A stretch of 64,000 nucleotides of DNA from Streptomyces acidiscabies (GCF_020010905.1 NZ_JAGJBY010000001.1:248001-312000), one strand, 5' to 3'; shown: positions 31,917 through 40,559, counted from the first letter of the stretch. Notes: generated from the sequence alone by a model not told the origin. A program made the numbers and translations.

Positions 31917-32582
31917 ATGCAGAAGTTCGACACCCCCGCCGTCATCACCGCCACCCTCTCCATCCCCGCCGGCCGTATCCAGCTCATCGCCGCCGACCGC
32001 ACCGACACCACCGTCGAGATCCGCCCCGCCGACGCCGGCAAGTCCCGCGACGTGAAGACGGCCGAGCAGACGACGGTCTCGTACGACGCGGGCGTCCTGC
32101 GCATCGAGAGCCCCACGCCGAAGTCCCAACTCCTCGGCGGCCAGGGCTCGGTGGAGGTCACCGTCCAACTCCCCGCCGGTTCGCGGGTCGTGGCCAAGGC
32201 GGGCGCCGCCGAACTGCGCGGCGTCGGCCGGCTCGGCGACGTCACCTTCGACGGCGGCTACCGCGAGGTCAAGCTCGACGAGGCGGCCAGCGCCCAACTC
32301 ACCGTCCACGACGGCGACATCACGATCGGCCGCCTCACCGGGCCCGCCGGGATCAGCACCCAGCGCGGCACGATCCGCGTCACCGAGGCGGTGCGCGGCG
32401 CCGTCGGCCTCAAGACCCAGCAGGGCGACATCGAGATCGGCGCCGCGCAGGGCGTCTCCGCCTCGCTGGACGCGGGGACTTCGTCCGGCCGGGTCTCCAA
32501 CTCCCTCAAGAATTACGGCACTTCGGACCTCGTCATCACCGCCACCACTTCCCAGGGCAACATCACCGCCCGCAGCCTCTGA
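31917..32582 (+). CDS. DUF4097-family beta-strand repeat protein
   Basis: A protein of 221 residues. ATG 31917 has GAAGGA upstream; earlier in-frame codons do not look coding. It forms successive short strands of the DUF4097 (adhesin-like beta-helix) type: AVITATLSIPAGRIQLIAAD, SVEVTVQLPAGSRVVAKAGA, REVKLDEAASAQLTVHDGDI and GAVGLKTQQGDIEIGAAQG. There is no signal peptide. In streptomycetes such genes precede daunorubicin-resistance-type ABC exporters under a GbsR/MarR regulator, as here. It may act as a cytoplasmic sensor or scaffold. The ATPase gene starts 21 bp downstream. Confidence 0.85.
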   Translation: MQKFDTPAVITATLSIPAGRIQLIAADRTDTTVEIRPADAGKSRDVKTAEQTTVSYDAGVLRIESPTPKSQLLGGQGSVEVTVQLPAGSRVVAKAGAAELRGVGRLGDVTFDGGYREVKLDEAASAQLTVHDGDITIGRLTGPAGISTQRGTIRVTEAVRGAVGLKTQQGDIEIGAAQGVSASLDAGTSSGRVSNSLKNYGTSDLVITATTSQGNITARSL

Positions 32583-32603
32583 TCCCGGAAAAGAGACCCT
32601 GAC

Positions 32604-33581
32604 ATGACCGAACTCGCCATCTCCGCCAGCGGATTGCGCAAGTCCTACGGCGACAAGACCGTCCTCGACGGCATCGACATCGCCGTACCCGAAGGCACCG
32701 TCTTCTCGCTGCTCGGCCCGAACGGCGCGGGCAAGACGACCGCCGTGAAGATCCTCTCCACACTGATCACCCCGGACGGCGGCGAGGCCCGCATCGCCGG
32801 GCACCAACTCTCCACCCAGGCCCAGGCGGTGAGGTCGGCGATCGGTGTCACCGGACAGTTCTCGGCGGTCGACGGGCTGATCACCGGCGAGGAGAACATG
32901 CTCCTCATGGCGGACCTCCACCACCTCTCCAGGAGCGAAGGGCGGCGCGTCACCGCCGAGTTGCTCGCCCGGTTCGACCTCACCGAGGCCGCGAAGAAGC
33001 CGGCGTCGACGTACTCCGGCGGGATGAAGCGGCGCCTCGACATCGCGATGACCCTCGTCGGGAGTCCTCGCGTCATCTTCCTCGACGAGCCGACGACCGG
33101 GCTCGACCCGCGTTCCCGGCACAACATGTGGCAGATCATCCGGGAGTTGGTGACGGGCGGGGTGACCGTCTTCCTCACGACCCAGTACCTCGAAGAGGCC
33201 GACGAACTCGCCGACAGGATCGCGGTGTTGAACGGCGGGCGGATCGTCGCGGAGGGTACGGCCGAGGAGTTGAAGCGGCTCGCGCCGGGGGGCCACGTCA
33301 GACTCCGGTTCGCGCACCCGGCGCCGTACCAGGACGCGGTGGCCGCGTTCGGCGAGGCGTCCCGGCAGGACGACTCGCTCACGCTCCAGATCCCGAGCGA
33401 CGGAAGTCAGCGCGAACTGCGGGTCGTGCTGGACCGATTGGACGCGGCCGGGGTCGAGGCCGACGAACTCACCGTGCACACACCGGACTTGGACGACGTG
33501 TTCTTCGCGCTGACCGAGAGCTCGACCGGCGCATCGTCAACTGGGGCCTCGGCAACTGGGGCATTGACCGCCGACCACTGA
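32604..33581 (+). CDS. ABC exporter ATPase (DrrA-like)
   Basis: A protein of 325 residues. The ATPase core has Walker A GPNGAGKTT, the Q-loop VTGQFSAVD, the signature YSGGMKRRLDIAMTLVGSPR, Walker B VIFLDEPTTGLD and the H-loop FLTTQYLEEAD. The DrrA-type C-terminal domain (about 225-310) with LRFAHPAPYQDAV and ELTVHTPDLDDVFFALTE is present. A low-complexity tail STGASSTGASATGAL follows. It drives export of a lipophilic drug with the permease encoded after the CCCCTCA repeat. It is the second gene of the operon. Confidence 0.93.
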   Translation: MTELAISASGLRKSYGDKTVLDGIDIAVPEGTVFSLLGPNGAGKTTAVKILSTLITPDGGEARIAGHQLSTQAQAVRSAIGVTGQFSAVDGLITGEENMLLMADLHHLSRSEGRRVTAELLARFDLTEAAKKPASTYSGGMKRRLDIAMTLVGSPRVIFLDEPTTGLDPRSRHNMWQIIRELVTGGVTVFLTTQYLEEADELADRIAVLNGGRIVAEGTAEELKRLAPGGHVRLRFAHPAPYQDAVAAFGEASRQDDSLTLQIPSDGSQRELRVVLDRLDAAGVEADELTVHTPDLDDVFFALTESSTGASSTGASATGALTADH

Positions 33582-33619
33582 ACACGGTCGGCACTGCCCC
33601 CGCCCCCGCCCCACCCCGA

Positions 33620-33689
33620 CCCCTCACCCCTCACCCCTCACCCCTCACCCCTCACCCCTCACCCCTCACCCCTCACCCCTCACCCCTCA
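33620..33689. repeat. Simple repeat, ten copies of CCCCTCA
   Basis: Ten perfect tandem copies of CCCCTCA lie between the ATPase stop (33581) and permease start (33724). The unit is 7 bp, so copy-number change would alter spacing but not reading frame, because neither gene covers it. Confidence 0.95.
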
Positions 33690-33723
33690 CCAGCATCCCC
33701 AACTCCCTTCAGGAGACCGCCAG

Positions 33724-34509
33724 ATGAGCACCCTCTCCCTCGCCGCCCGCGACTGCTCCACCATGCTCCGCCGCAACCTCCTCCACGCCCGCCGCTACCC
33801 CTCCCTCACCCTCAACCTCCTCCTCACCCCGATCATGCTGTTGCTGCTGTTCGTCTACATCTTCGGCGACACGATGAGCGCCGGCATCGGCGGCGGCGAC
33901 CGCTCCGACTACATCGCCTACATCATCCCCGGCCTGCTCCTGATGACCATCGGCTCCACCACGATCGGCACGGCCGTCTCCGTGTCGAACGACATGACCG
34001 AAGGCATCATCGCCCGCTTCCGCACGATGGCGATCCACCGGGGCTCGGTGATCGTCGGGCACGTCATCGGCAGCGTGCTGCAATCGGTCGCGAGTGTCGT
34101 CCTCGTCGGCGCGGTCGGCGTGGCCATCGGGTTCCGGTCGACGGACGCGAGCGTCCTGGAGTGGCTCGCCGCGTTCGGCCTGCTCGTCCTCTTCGCCACG
34201 GCGCTCACCTGGATCGCCGTCGGCATGGGGCTGGTCAGCCCGAACGCCGAGGCCGCGAGCAACAACGCGATGCCGCTGATCCTGCTGCCGCTGCTGTCCA
34301 GCGCGTTCGTGCCGGTCGACACGATGCCGGGGTGGTTCCAGCCGATCGCCGAGTACCAGCCCTTCACCCCGGCGATCGAGACCCTGCGCGGTCTCCTCCT
34401 CGGCACGGAGATCGGCAACAACGGCTGGATCGCGGTGGGTTGGTGCGTCGGCCTGACGGTCCTCGGCTACTTCTGGTCGACCGCGAAGTTCGACCAGGAC
34501 CCCAAGTAG
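33724..34509 (+). CDS. ABC exporter permease (DrrB/ABC-2 type)
   Basis: A protein of 261 residues. CAGGAGA precedes the ATG. It is an ABC-2 membrane protein with six predicted helices: LTLNLLLTPIMLLLLFVYIFG, IAYIIPGLLLMTIGSTTIGTA, IVGHVIGSVLQSVASVVLVG, WLAAFGLLVLFATALTWIAV, an internal ASNNAMPLILLPLLSSAFVP, and GWIAVGWCVGLTVLGYFWSTA. It pairs with the DrrA-like ATPase. Daunorubicin-type exporters remove lipophilic antibiotics; the actual substrate is unknown. The heptanucleotide repeat lies 35 bases upstream of its start. Confidence 0.92.
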   Translation: MSTLSLAARDCSTMLRRNLLHARRYPSLTLNLLLTPIMLLLLFVYIFGDTMSAGIGGGDRSDYIAYIIPGLLLMTIGSTTIGTAVSVSNDMTEGIIARFRTMAIHRGSVIVGHVIGSVLQSVASVVLVGAVGVAIGFRSTDASVLEWLAAFGLLVLFATALTWIAVGMGLVSPNAEAASNNAMPLILLPLLSSAFVPVDTMPGWFQPIAEYQPFTPAIETLRGLLLGTEIGNNGWIAVGWCVGLTVLGYFWSTAKFDQDPK

Positions 34510-34534
34510 ACGTCATGACAGGGCCGTTCACTCA

Positions 34535-34575
34535 CAGGCGGCGCACCCCGGCAACTGCCGGTCGTGCGCCGCCTG
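34535..34575. terminator. Bidirectional hairpin terminator
   Basis: A perfect 12-bp stem (CAGGCGGCGCAC and complement) with a 17-base loop that can itself pair (CCGG-CCGG). It separates the convergent ABC permease and TetR genes. Confidence 0.75.
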
Positions 34576-34608
34576 TTGGCCGTACGAAGCACCCGCCCGA
34601 CCCCCACC

Positions 34609-35238
34609 TCACGAACCCCCCGCCACCAACTCCCCCACCGCAGCCGCCAACACCCCGAACGCCCGCTCCGCCTCCGCCACCGCGTCCCGGCCGACCTCCT
34701 CCAGCGGCTCCCCCTCCGCGATCCGCCGCCAGTTGTCCAGCGCCAGGATGCGGCGTACGGCGATGATCTGCCCGGCCGCGAGCCGTGCCGGGAGGGTGCC
34801 GCCGAGGGCCTCACCGAGGGCCTCCTCGGACCGCTCCAGGAAGCCGTACAGCCGCGCGACCAGCGACGGCGTGCCATACAGCAAGGCGTAATACGCCCGT
34901 ACCTGAGGGTGATCGTTGAGTCCGGTGACCGGGTCGCGCGCCTCCAGTCCCGCCAGGAAGTGGAGCCGCAGCGCCTCCACCGGCGCGAGCCCCCGCGCCC
35001 GCCCGGCGGTCACCACCTCCGCGGCCTCCCGCTCGTGGTCCGCGAGGCGGTGCAGGACGAGGTCCTCCTTCGCCGGGAAGTACCTGAACAGCGTGGGCTT
35101 GGAGATCTCCGCGGCGGCGGCCACCTCGGCGACGGACACCTCGTCGAAGCCCCGTTCGATGAACATCCGGACCGCGATGTCCGACACATCCCGGTACATC
35201 CGCTGTTTCTTGCGCTCCCGCAAACCGCTCTCACTCAT
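34609..35238 (-). CDS. TetR-family repressor
   Basis: A protein of 209 residues. ATG 35238 gives the normal MSESGLRERKKQRMYRDVSD start. The N-terminal helix-turn-helix is IAVRMFIERGFDEVSVAEVA, then AAAEISKPTLFRYFPAKEDL. The rest is the ligand-binding helical domain (YYALLYGTPSLVARLYGFLER, AGQIIAVRRILALDN). It lies beyond the exporter terminator, so it could control that operon or the neighbouring kinase-like gene; the ligand is unknown. Confidence 0.9.
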   Translation of the reverse strand: MSESGLRERKKQRMYRDVSDIAVRMFIERGFDEVSVAEVAAAAEISKPTLFRYFPAKEDLVLHRLADHEREAAEVVTAGRARGLAPVEALRLHFLAGLEARDPVTGLNDHPQVRAYYALLYGTPSLVARLYGFLERSEEALGEALGGTLPARLAAGQIIAVRRILALDNWRRIAEGEPLEEVGRDAVAEAERAFGVLAAAVGELVAGGS

Positions 35239-35273
35239 GCGACGAGCGTACGCAGCGTAGCCCTCGCGGGGTC

Positions 35274-37430
35274 TCACCCGGTGAGCGCGAGCCCCAGGTA
35301 GGGGTTGGCGGCGCGGGGGACGGGGAGGCCGAGGACGTCGAGGGCGGCTTTCAGGGTCTGACCGTACGAGTCGACGGCGCGGCGGACGTTGGGGGCTTCG
35401 AGTGCCTCTCTGCTGACGAGGCGGTCGAGGTCGATGTAGGCGGAGCGGACGATCTCCAGCCACCGGTACACCAGCCAGTCGTTCTCCCACCCGGCGACCC
35501 GCTCCGCCCCGAGCTTCTTCACCCACCGCTCGAACATCCGCTCCCTGATGGCCTGTTTGGTCGGCGTCAGGTGCATGTGCCGGACCAGGTCGTACAACGG
35601 GTCCCCGACAATCGCCAACTCCCAGTCGATGATGGTGAATTCGGCGGAGTCGTGACGGCGGACGAGGTTCCAGGGGTTGAGGTCGCCGTGGAGGAGAGAG
35701 GGGGCCCGGCGGGTGATGCGGTGCCGACCCAGCAGCTTTTTCAGCAAGTTGGCCTCGGGGAGCCCCACCTCTCTCGCCAACTCGGCTGTGCCTTCTGGAA
35801 GTTCCCAGACCAGGTCGACCAGGAAGGAGGTCAACTGCCCGTAGAAATCGCGGCTTTCGGCCTCAGGGTCCAGCGACTTCCAGTCCACCCGCGTCAACGC
35901 GCACAACTGGTCCACCAGCGCGTCCGCCTCGAACGGCCGCAGTCCGTCCACCGGGTGCCGGGGGGCCCGCTCGGGGTCCGGACCGGCGTACGTGTGGATC
36001 GCGAACGGGTCGTCGTGGTAACTCTCCCCGAGCGCAAGGGTCTTGGGGGCCAGCACCGGTACGTCGGAGGCGTGGATGGCGCGCAGCACCGCGTGTTCGT
36101 ACAGCGGACGCCGCTCCCGCCGCCGTACGTCGGGGAGTTCACGCCGTACGACGACCGGAAAGCCGATGCCCGGGACCTCGACGACGGTGTTGAGGTGTGA
36201 GGCGCCCTTGAACACCTGGTCGGCGCCGGCCGCGCCCTCCGCGAGGAGCACGGCCTTCACTTGCTCGACCCCGAACTCCTCGCTGAGCGGCACCCGTTCG
36301 GTGTCGAGCCGGCAGTCGAACGCCTTGCCGAGCCAGTCCCGGCCGCTGACCTCACCACCGCGCCGGGCGGCGAGCCAGCGGAACAGCGCCGACTCGATCT
36401 CCGCCCGGCCCGGTACGGAACGCAGCCTCAACGGCCGTTCGGCGACCCGCATCGCCCGCTCGACCTCGCGGGTCGCTCGGTCCAAGTCCCGTTGTGTGAA
36501 AGAGGAGTCGAGGGACCGCGCGGCGCGCATGACGTCGGGGTAGAGGGACTGGGCCCGCTCGAAGTCGAGGTAGTGCCGCAGGTCGGAGTCGAAGCCGGTG
36601 ACGGCCACGGGCCGCACCCTGCGCATCGCCGACTCCCAGGCCCCGAGCACCTCGCTCCACTGGTGCTCCGGGTAGCGCATGCGCACCAGATGGGTGGCGA
36701 GATCCTGCAACGGGTCGCCGAACGTGGCGAGTTCCCAGTCCACGGTGACCACCTCCGCCTCCACCGGGGCGTACGGCAGGATCAGGTTGTCGCGGTGGAG
36801 GTCGGTGTGCAGCAGGCTGTACGGCCGCTGCGCCATCGTCGGCACCCGCTCGGCGAAGCGCGTCAGCGCGTCCTCCGGGACGCCGAGCGAGCTGAACAGG
36901 CCGCCGAAACCACGCCAGTTGGGCAGCCTGATCTGCCGGTCAGCCTCCATGGCAAGGGTCTTGAGGAACGCCTGGCTGTCGGCACCGTGGGCGGGCCAGC
37001 CCGAAGGCAGCGGCGGCAGTACCGTACGCCGTACCCGCGTCATCTGGGCCAGCAGTTCGGTCAGCGCCGACATGAGCCGGGCGTCCACGGGTTTGCCGTC
37101 GCCGCAGACCGTCGACAGCGGCACACCCTGCACATAGCTGTGGATGCTGAAGTCCCGGGCGCGCAGCAAACAGGTCGGCGCGTGTGGCAGATGCGGGCGC
37201 ACGGCTTTCAGGATCGCGCCCTCGTCCTGCCAGGTCCGGATCACCACCGGCACCGCCTCGCGCCGCCTGACCCGCACCAGCACGGTCGTACCGGCCTGCT
37301 CTCCCAGTCTGTCGGCCAGGAACTCCGGCAGTTCGCACACGTAGTTGTCGTTGTGATGGCCGCTGGCGACCGGTGCCTTGTTCTTGGCGTCCTCGACGAA
37401 CGACGACAAGGCGGCGCTGGGCTTGATCAC
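35274..37430 (-). CDS. Tandem two-domain APH-type phosphotransferase/kinase
   Basis: A protein of 718 residues, twice the usual size of an aminoglycoside-phosphotransferase-like protein. GTG 37430 follows GGAG. The first domain has the catalytic loop SLLHTDLHRDNLIL and the metal motif VVTVDWELATFGDPLQDLA; the second has SLLHGDLNPWNLVRR and TIIDWELAIVGDPLYDLV. Both keep HxDxxxxN and DWE, so both may be active. The connecting region is helical (residues 320-400). Such fold members phosphorylate antibiotics, choline or homoserine; the substrate here is unknown. It lies 160 bp downstream of the GntR-type regulator at 37591 and probably belongs to that unit. Confidence 0.8.
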   Translation of the reverse strand: MIKPSAALSSFVEDAKNKAPVASGHHNDNYVCELPEFLADRLGEQAGTTVLVRVRRREAVPVVIRTWQDEGAILKAVRPHLPHAPTCLLRARDFSIHSYVQGVPLSTVCGDGKPVDARLMSALTELLAQMTRVRRTVLPPLPSGWPAHGADSQAFLKTLAMEADRQIRLPNWRGFGGLFSSLGVPEDALTRFAERVPTMAQRPYSLLHTDLHRDNLILPYAPVEAEVVTVDWELATFGDPLQDLATHLVRMRYPEHQWSEVLGAWESAMRRVRPVAVTGFDSDLRHYLDFERAQSLYPDVMRAARSLDSSFTQRDLDRATREVERAMRVAERPLRLRSVPGRAEIESALFRWLAARRGGEVSGRDWLGKAFDCRLDTERVPLSEEFGVEQVKAVLLAEGAAGADQVFKGASHLNTVVEVPGIGFPVVVRRELPDVRRRERRPLYEHAVLRAIHASDVPVLAPKTLALGESYHDDPFAIHTYAGPDPERAPRHPVDGLRPFEADALVDQLCALTRVDWKSLDPEAESRDFYGQLTSFLVDLVWELPEGTAELAREVGLPEANLLKKLLGRHRITRRAPSLLHGDLNPWNLVRRHDSAEFTIIDWELAIVGDPLYDLVRHMHLTPTKQAIRERMFERWVKKLGAERVAGWENDWLVYRWLEIVRSAYIDLDRLVSREALEAPNVRRAVDSYGQTLKAALDVLGLPVPRAANPYLGLALTG

Positions 37431-37590
37431 TGACCGCTCCGATGGACTCACGCTGGTAGGACAGGCACGCGATGTGTGTAACGACCCAGTGGGGACGTGG
37501 GTGTAGTCACCACTCCTGGGTGTCTGCCTGTTCGACAGCGCGGGCGGGGGAGTCGTCCGGCCATGGTAGTCAACTCCCATTACACCAAGG

Positions 37591-38454
37591 TCACTTGGCG
37601 AGAGTTCTCCACACCGACTCGAACCATGTCCGCATGCTCTCCACGAAGACGGAGGCGGCCGAGTCCGGGTCGGAGTCCTGGACTTGGTGAGTGAGGGTGG
37701 CGCCGTACCCAAGCACGTCGAGTGCTTCGACCTCCTCCCCCGTGTCCAGGACGATGGGACGCTCGACCACCTCGTACGGACCGAACAGCACACTGCGGTG
37801 GTTCAGCAGGTAGAGCTTGAACGTCGGTGTCAGGGGCACGTACCTGACCTCCAGGGAGATGTCCTCCACCACGTTCCGCGCCTGGAGGTCCGTGAACGCG
37901 CGGGTGAGGATGGCGAGGTGCTCCCGGGTGATGCCCTGCGTTCGCTCCTGCAACCGCCGGTCTTCCCAGGCGCCTTTGACCTGCGGATACGACAGTGCAC
38001 CGTTGGGCAGCAGCATCCGCAGTGCGATCCGTCTGGGGCTGATCTGTCCCGTGTAGATGCGCTCCATCTGATACAGCATGTGTGCACTCAGCGTCTCGGA
38101 CGTCAACGTATAGACATCCAGGGTGACTTCGGGCTCCTCGAACGCCTCGGCGAGCAGCGGCCCCAGGGACAGTGCCCGGCCCTTGCGCTGCGGATCCCCG
38201 GAGGATATGCGCCGGGTCTTGAACACCACCCTCGATCCGCTGCCCTGCCGGGACTGGATCCACCCGTCGCTGGCCAGCTCCTTCAGCACCCGTTGGACGG
38301 TGTCCCGGGAGACGCCGAACTCGTCCGCCAGATTCCGCTGCGACGGCAGGAAACCCCCTACGGGGTAGACCCCGTCGGTGATCCGGGTGCGCAGTTCTCC
38401 GGCGACACGATGGAACTCCCTGCCGCCGCCGTCGCCGATCTGTTGCTCGCCCAC
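37591..38454 (-). CDS. GntR-type regulator 1 (leaderless)
   Basis: A protein of 287 residues, started at GTG 38454 because the -10-like TACGGT lies exactly six bases upstream (leaderless arrangement); longer starts lack a ribosome site. The winged helix is FHRVAGELRTRITDGVYPVGG, FLPSQRNLADEFGVSRDTVQR and VLKELASDGWIQSRQGSG. The C-terminal domain is not a standard UTRA or FCD; it has LTSETLSAHMLYQMERIYTG, LPNGALSYPQVKGAWED and VPLTPTFKLYLLNHRSVLFG. The same C-terminal plan occurs in the regulators at 39580 and 40822. It is divergent from the small membrane protein at 38629, with a CAGTCCAATTGGACTG palindrome between them. Confidence 0.85.
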   Translation of the reverse strand: MGEQQIGDGGGREFHRVAGELRTRITDGVYPVGGFLPSQRNLADEFGVSRDTVQRVLKELASDGWIQSRQGSGSRVVFKTRRISSGDPQRKGRALSLGPLLAEAFEEPEVTLDVYTLTSETLSAHMLYQMERIYTGQISPRRIALRMLLPNGALSYPQVKGAWEDRRLQERTQGITREHLAILTRAFTDLQARNVVEDISLEVRYVPLTPTFKLYLLNHRSVLFGPYEVVERPIVLDTGEEVEALDVLGYGATLTHQVQDSDPDSAASVFVESMRTWFESVWRTLAK

Positions 38455-38460
38455 TCTTCG

Positions 38461-38466
38461 ACCGTA
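38461..38466 (-). promoter_or_regulatory. -10 hexamer of leaderless GntR regulator 1
   Basis: TACGGT (minus strand) ends six bases before GTG 38454. The same spacing occurs at the other two GntR genes. Confidence 0.5.
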
Positions 38467-38513
38467 CCGCCGTCGCTCCGGCGACAAACCACTTTCAGTC
38501 AAATCCACCGGCC

Positions 38514-38585
38514 AACTGGACTGCCCGTTAAGGGATCTACCGACCAGGGAAAGACCACCTTACGTCAACCAGTCCAATTGGACTG
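38514..38585. promoter_or_regulatory. Palindromic operator before small membrane protein (GntR 1 type)
   Basis: CAGTCCAATTGGACTG (38570-38585) is a perfect 16-bp palindrome; a partial copy, AACTGGACTG, is at 38514-38523. The site spans the divergent promoters and is a probable operator for the adjacent regulator. Confidence 0.55.
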
Positions 38586-38628
38586 CTAGTTGCAGGCTTC
38601 ACCGAGAGTTGTCGGGAGGTGAAAGAAC

Positions 38629-38811
38629 ATGCTCCTGTTGTCCACCCTGACGGAATCCTTCAGCCTGGCCCTGGGCCTCCTGGCCCAGGCACGGCTCGGC
38701 CCCTCCGGCGTCTTCCTGTTGTTCCTCCTGGGAGTCGGACTGCGAGCCCGGCACAGCGGACTCGCAGTCGCCTCCGCCACATTGCTGACGGTCCTCATGA
38801 TCCAGGCGTGA
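38629..38811 (+). CDS. Small membrane protein of GntR module 1
   Basis: A protein of 60 residues with a strong ribosome site (GGGAGG, nine bases before ATG). Two hydrophobic helices are visible: LLLSTLTESFSLALGLLAQA and GVFLLFLLGVGLRARH followed by a third weaker stretch LAVASATLLTVLMIQA. There is no cysteine. A similar-sized membrane protein (40653) sits beside the paralogous GntR regulator 2, so small membrane protein plus GntR forms a repeated unit. The function is unknown; plasmid spread proteins and toxin-like peptides are possible analogues, without direct evidence. Confidence 0.65.
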   Translation: MLLLSTLTESFSLALGLLAQARLGPSGVFLLFLLGVGLRARHSGLAVASATLLTVLMIQA

Positions 38812-38830
38812 GGAAGACTTCCCCAACCGC

Positions 38831-39580
38831 TTACGCCCGTTTCCTGACCGCCACCAGTACGGACTCCAGCGAGGAGACAACCACCTCCGCGCCCTCCTCG
38901 CGCAGCAAGTCCTCCTTCACCTTGTTGCGCGCATATCCGAGAAACGGCACCCCCGCCCGCCGCGCGGCCTCCAGGTCGGACGGCGTGTCACCGATCATCA
39001 AGGCGTCCGCGGGCGCTGAACCCATCGCCCGCAGCGCCTTGTTGAGGCAGTGCGGGTCGGGTTTGAGGAGCTGGATGTCGGCGGTACGGCCGTAGACGTG
39101 CGGTGCGAAACAAGCGCTCAGACCGCGGCTCGCCAGGTATTTCCCCACCACCCGGGGGGAGTTGTTGGTGGTGATCGCCATCCGCGCGCCGACCGCCACC
39201 CACGTACGGATCAGCGGGTCGGCGTACGGAGTGGGCTGCGCCGAGGTAGCGGCCGTCAACTCCTCCTTGGTGAGCCACTCTTCGAGCTCGACGACGAGGT
39301 CGCTGCTGGGACGCCGGCTGTCCACGGCGCGCAGGACGACATGGGGGTCGAGGCTGGCGCGCTCCCCTTCGCTCAACAGCCCCCGCAGGCCCCGCAGTTC
39401 GAGTCGTTCCATCAGCTCCGCCGCGACCTGCTCCGCGGGGTGCCCGGCGAAGAGCCCGCACACGGGCCCGTCGAAGTCCCACAGCACGACCCGGGCGCGA
39501 CCGATCAACTCCTGGACTTTTTCGGTCGCCTTGTCGCCGTCACGAGCCATCCGATCCGTCTGTTTCGTATCAGAAGTCAC
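38831..39580 (-). CDS. HAD-superfamily phosphatase
   Basis: A protein of 249 residues. GTG 39580 overlaps the stop of the GntR regulator 2 by one base; ATG 39550 is an alternative. HAD motif I is VVLWDFDGPVCGLF, motif II AITTNNSPRVV (Thr), and motifs III/IV are LKPDPHCLNKAL and MIGDTPSDLEAARRAG. The cap domain is between (ELMERLELRGLRGLLSEGER, PYADPLIRTWVAVG). The enzyme hydrolyses a small phosphate ester; the phosphoglycolate-phosphatase-like subfamily is closest by motifs. Transcription coupled to GntR 2 suggests that the substrate or product is the regulator's ligand. Confidence 0.85.
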   Translation of the reverse strand: MTSDTKQTDRMARDGDKATEKVQELIGRARVVLWDFDGPVCGLFAGHPAEQVAAELMERLELRGLRGLLSEGERASLDPHVVLRAVDSRRPSSDLVVELEEWLTKEELTAATSAQPTPYADPLIRTWVAVGARMAITTNNSPRVVGKYLASRGLSACFAPHVYGRTADIQLLKPDPHCLNKALRAMGSAPADALMIGDTPSDLEAARRAGVPFLGYARNKVKEDLLREEGAEVVVSSLESVLVAVRKRA

Positions 39581-40458
39581 TAGGAGAGTGTCAGGTCTGT
39601 CGTGATGGTTTCCCAGAGGGCGTCGAACCACCGCTGCGACTCCTCGACGAACGCGGCGTCGCGTTGCCCGGTGCGCTTCTCGAAGGAGAAGAGCAGGGAC
39701 TCGGTGCCCCGGACGTCGTACATGTCGAGAAGCTCACCGTCGTCGGAGGGCTCTTCGTAGCGCGCGACGGTGTAGTAACCCATCAGCGCTTCCGCCTCGT
39801 TGAGCAGATACAGCTTGACCGGAGGGGTGAACGGCAGGGCCCGGAAGGAGACTTGGACGTCCACACCCTGCGAGCGCAACGCGTTGAGGTTGTACCGCAG
39901 CACCTGCCCCTGCGCATTGCGCATTCCCAACCACCGCTTGTGCACGGTGTCTTCACCCTCGACCTCGCCCACCTGGACCGGAAACGCGAGGTTGATCTTC
40001 CGTGACGGCAGCATGATCCGTACGTCGAGCTTCTCCGGCCGCGCGATCCCCGCATGGATCAACCGCAACGGCTCCCCCAACGCCGGAATCAGACTCTCCG
40101 CCGTCAGACACACTGCGTCGATCCGCACCCGCGGCTCCCGGAACGCGTCCACCAACCGCGGCGCGAGCGCGACCATCGTCGGGCGGGGCTCGTCGCCCTC
40201 GCCCTCCGGCGCCTCCGCGATCCGCGGCGGGCTTCCCTTGCTGACGTTCGTCAGGAGCCCGTCCTCCTGCAAGGCCCGCAGCGCCTGCCGGACGGCTCCC
40301 CGCTCGACCCCGAACTCGTCCGCCAACTCCGCCTGGGTAGGCAGCCGATCACCGGATTTGAGGTCCCCGACCCGGATCCGCTCCCGAAGTGTGTCGGCGA
40401 TCTCCTGAGGCGAGAGCCTTCTGCCGGTGTCCACTGCCACCTTCCCCTGGGTCGTCAC
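39580..40458 (-). CDS. GntR-type regulator 2 (leaderless)
   Basis: A protein of 292 residues, started at GTG 40458 with TACCGT six bases upstream. The winged helix has EIADTLRERIRVGDLKSGDR, LPTQAELADEFGVERGAVRQ and ALRALQEDGLLTNVSKGSPP. The C-terminal domain is like that of regulators 1 and 3: LTAESLIPALGEPLRLIHAG, IMLPSRKINLAFPVQVGEVE, NAQGQVLRYNLNALRSQG and LPFTPPVKLYLLNEAEALMG. It is in an operon with the HAD gene. Its promoter and the divergent small-membrane-protein promoter share a GTTGG-TTG-CCAAC dyad also found, more perfectly, at regulator 3. Confidence 0.87.
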   Translation of the reverse strand: MTTQGKVAVDTGRRLSPQEIADTLRERIRVGDLKSGDRLPTQAELADEFGVERGAVRQALRALQEDGLLTNVSKGSPPRIAEAPEGEGDEPRPTMVALAPRLVDAFREPRVRIDAVCLTAESLIPALGEPLRLIHAGIARPEKLDVRIMLPSRKINLAFPVQVGEVEGEDTVHKRWLGMRNAQGQVLRYNLNALRSQGVDVQVSFRALPFTPPVKLYLLNEAEALMGYYTVARYEEPSDDGELLDMYDVRGTESLLFSFEKRTGQRDAAFVEESQRWFDALWETITTDLTLS

Positions 40459-40464
40459 GGTCGA

Positions 40465-40470
40465 ACGGTA
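40465..40470 (-). promoter_or_regulatory. -10 hexamer of leaderless GntR regulator 2
   Basis: TACCGT (minus strand), six bases before GTG 40458. The upstream stretch, AACTGCCCTAAGATGG on the minus strand, is nearly identical to that of regulator 3. Confidence 0.5.
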
Positions 40471-40546
40471 CAACTCTGATCCATCTTAGGGCAGTTGCCG
40501 ACAACTTGTTTGAAGGTTGGTGCCAAGTGGGGACAACATCAGTGTA

Positions 40547-40559
40547 GTTGGTTGCCAAC
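40547..40559. promoter_or_regulatory. GTTGG-TTG-CCAAC dyad, GntR 2/3 operator
   Basis: A 5-3-5 dyad in the divergent gap between GntR 2 and the small membrane protein. The flanks CCAAGTGGGGACAACATCAG resemble CCAAGCGGACATAAGTACAG at regulator 3. Confidence 0.55.

Noticed and set aside
33620..33689. CRISPR-like array at the CCCCTCA repeats
   Set aside because: The units are seven bases with no spacers, so it is a simple microsatellite.
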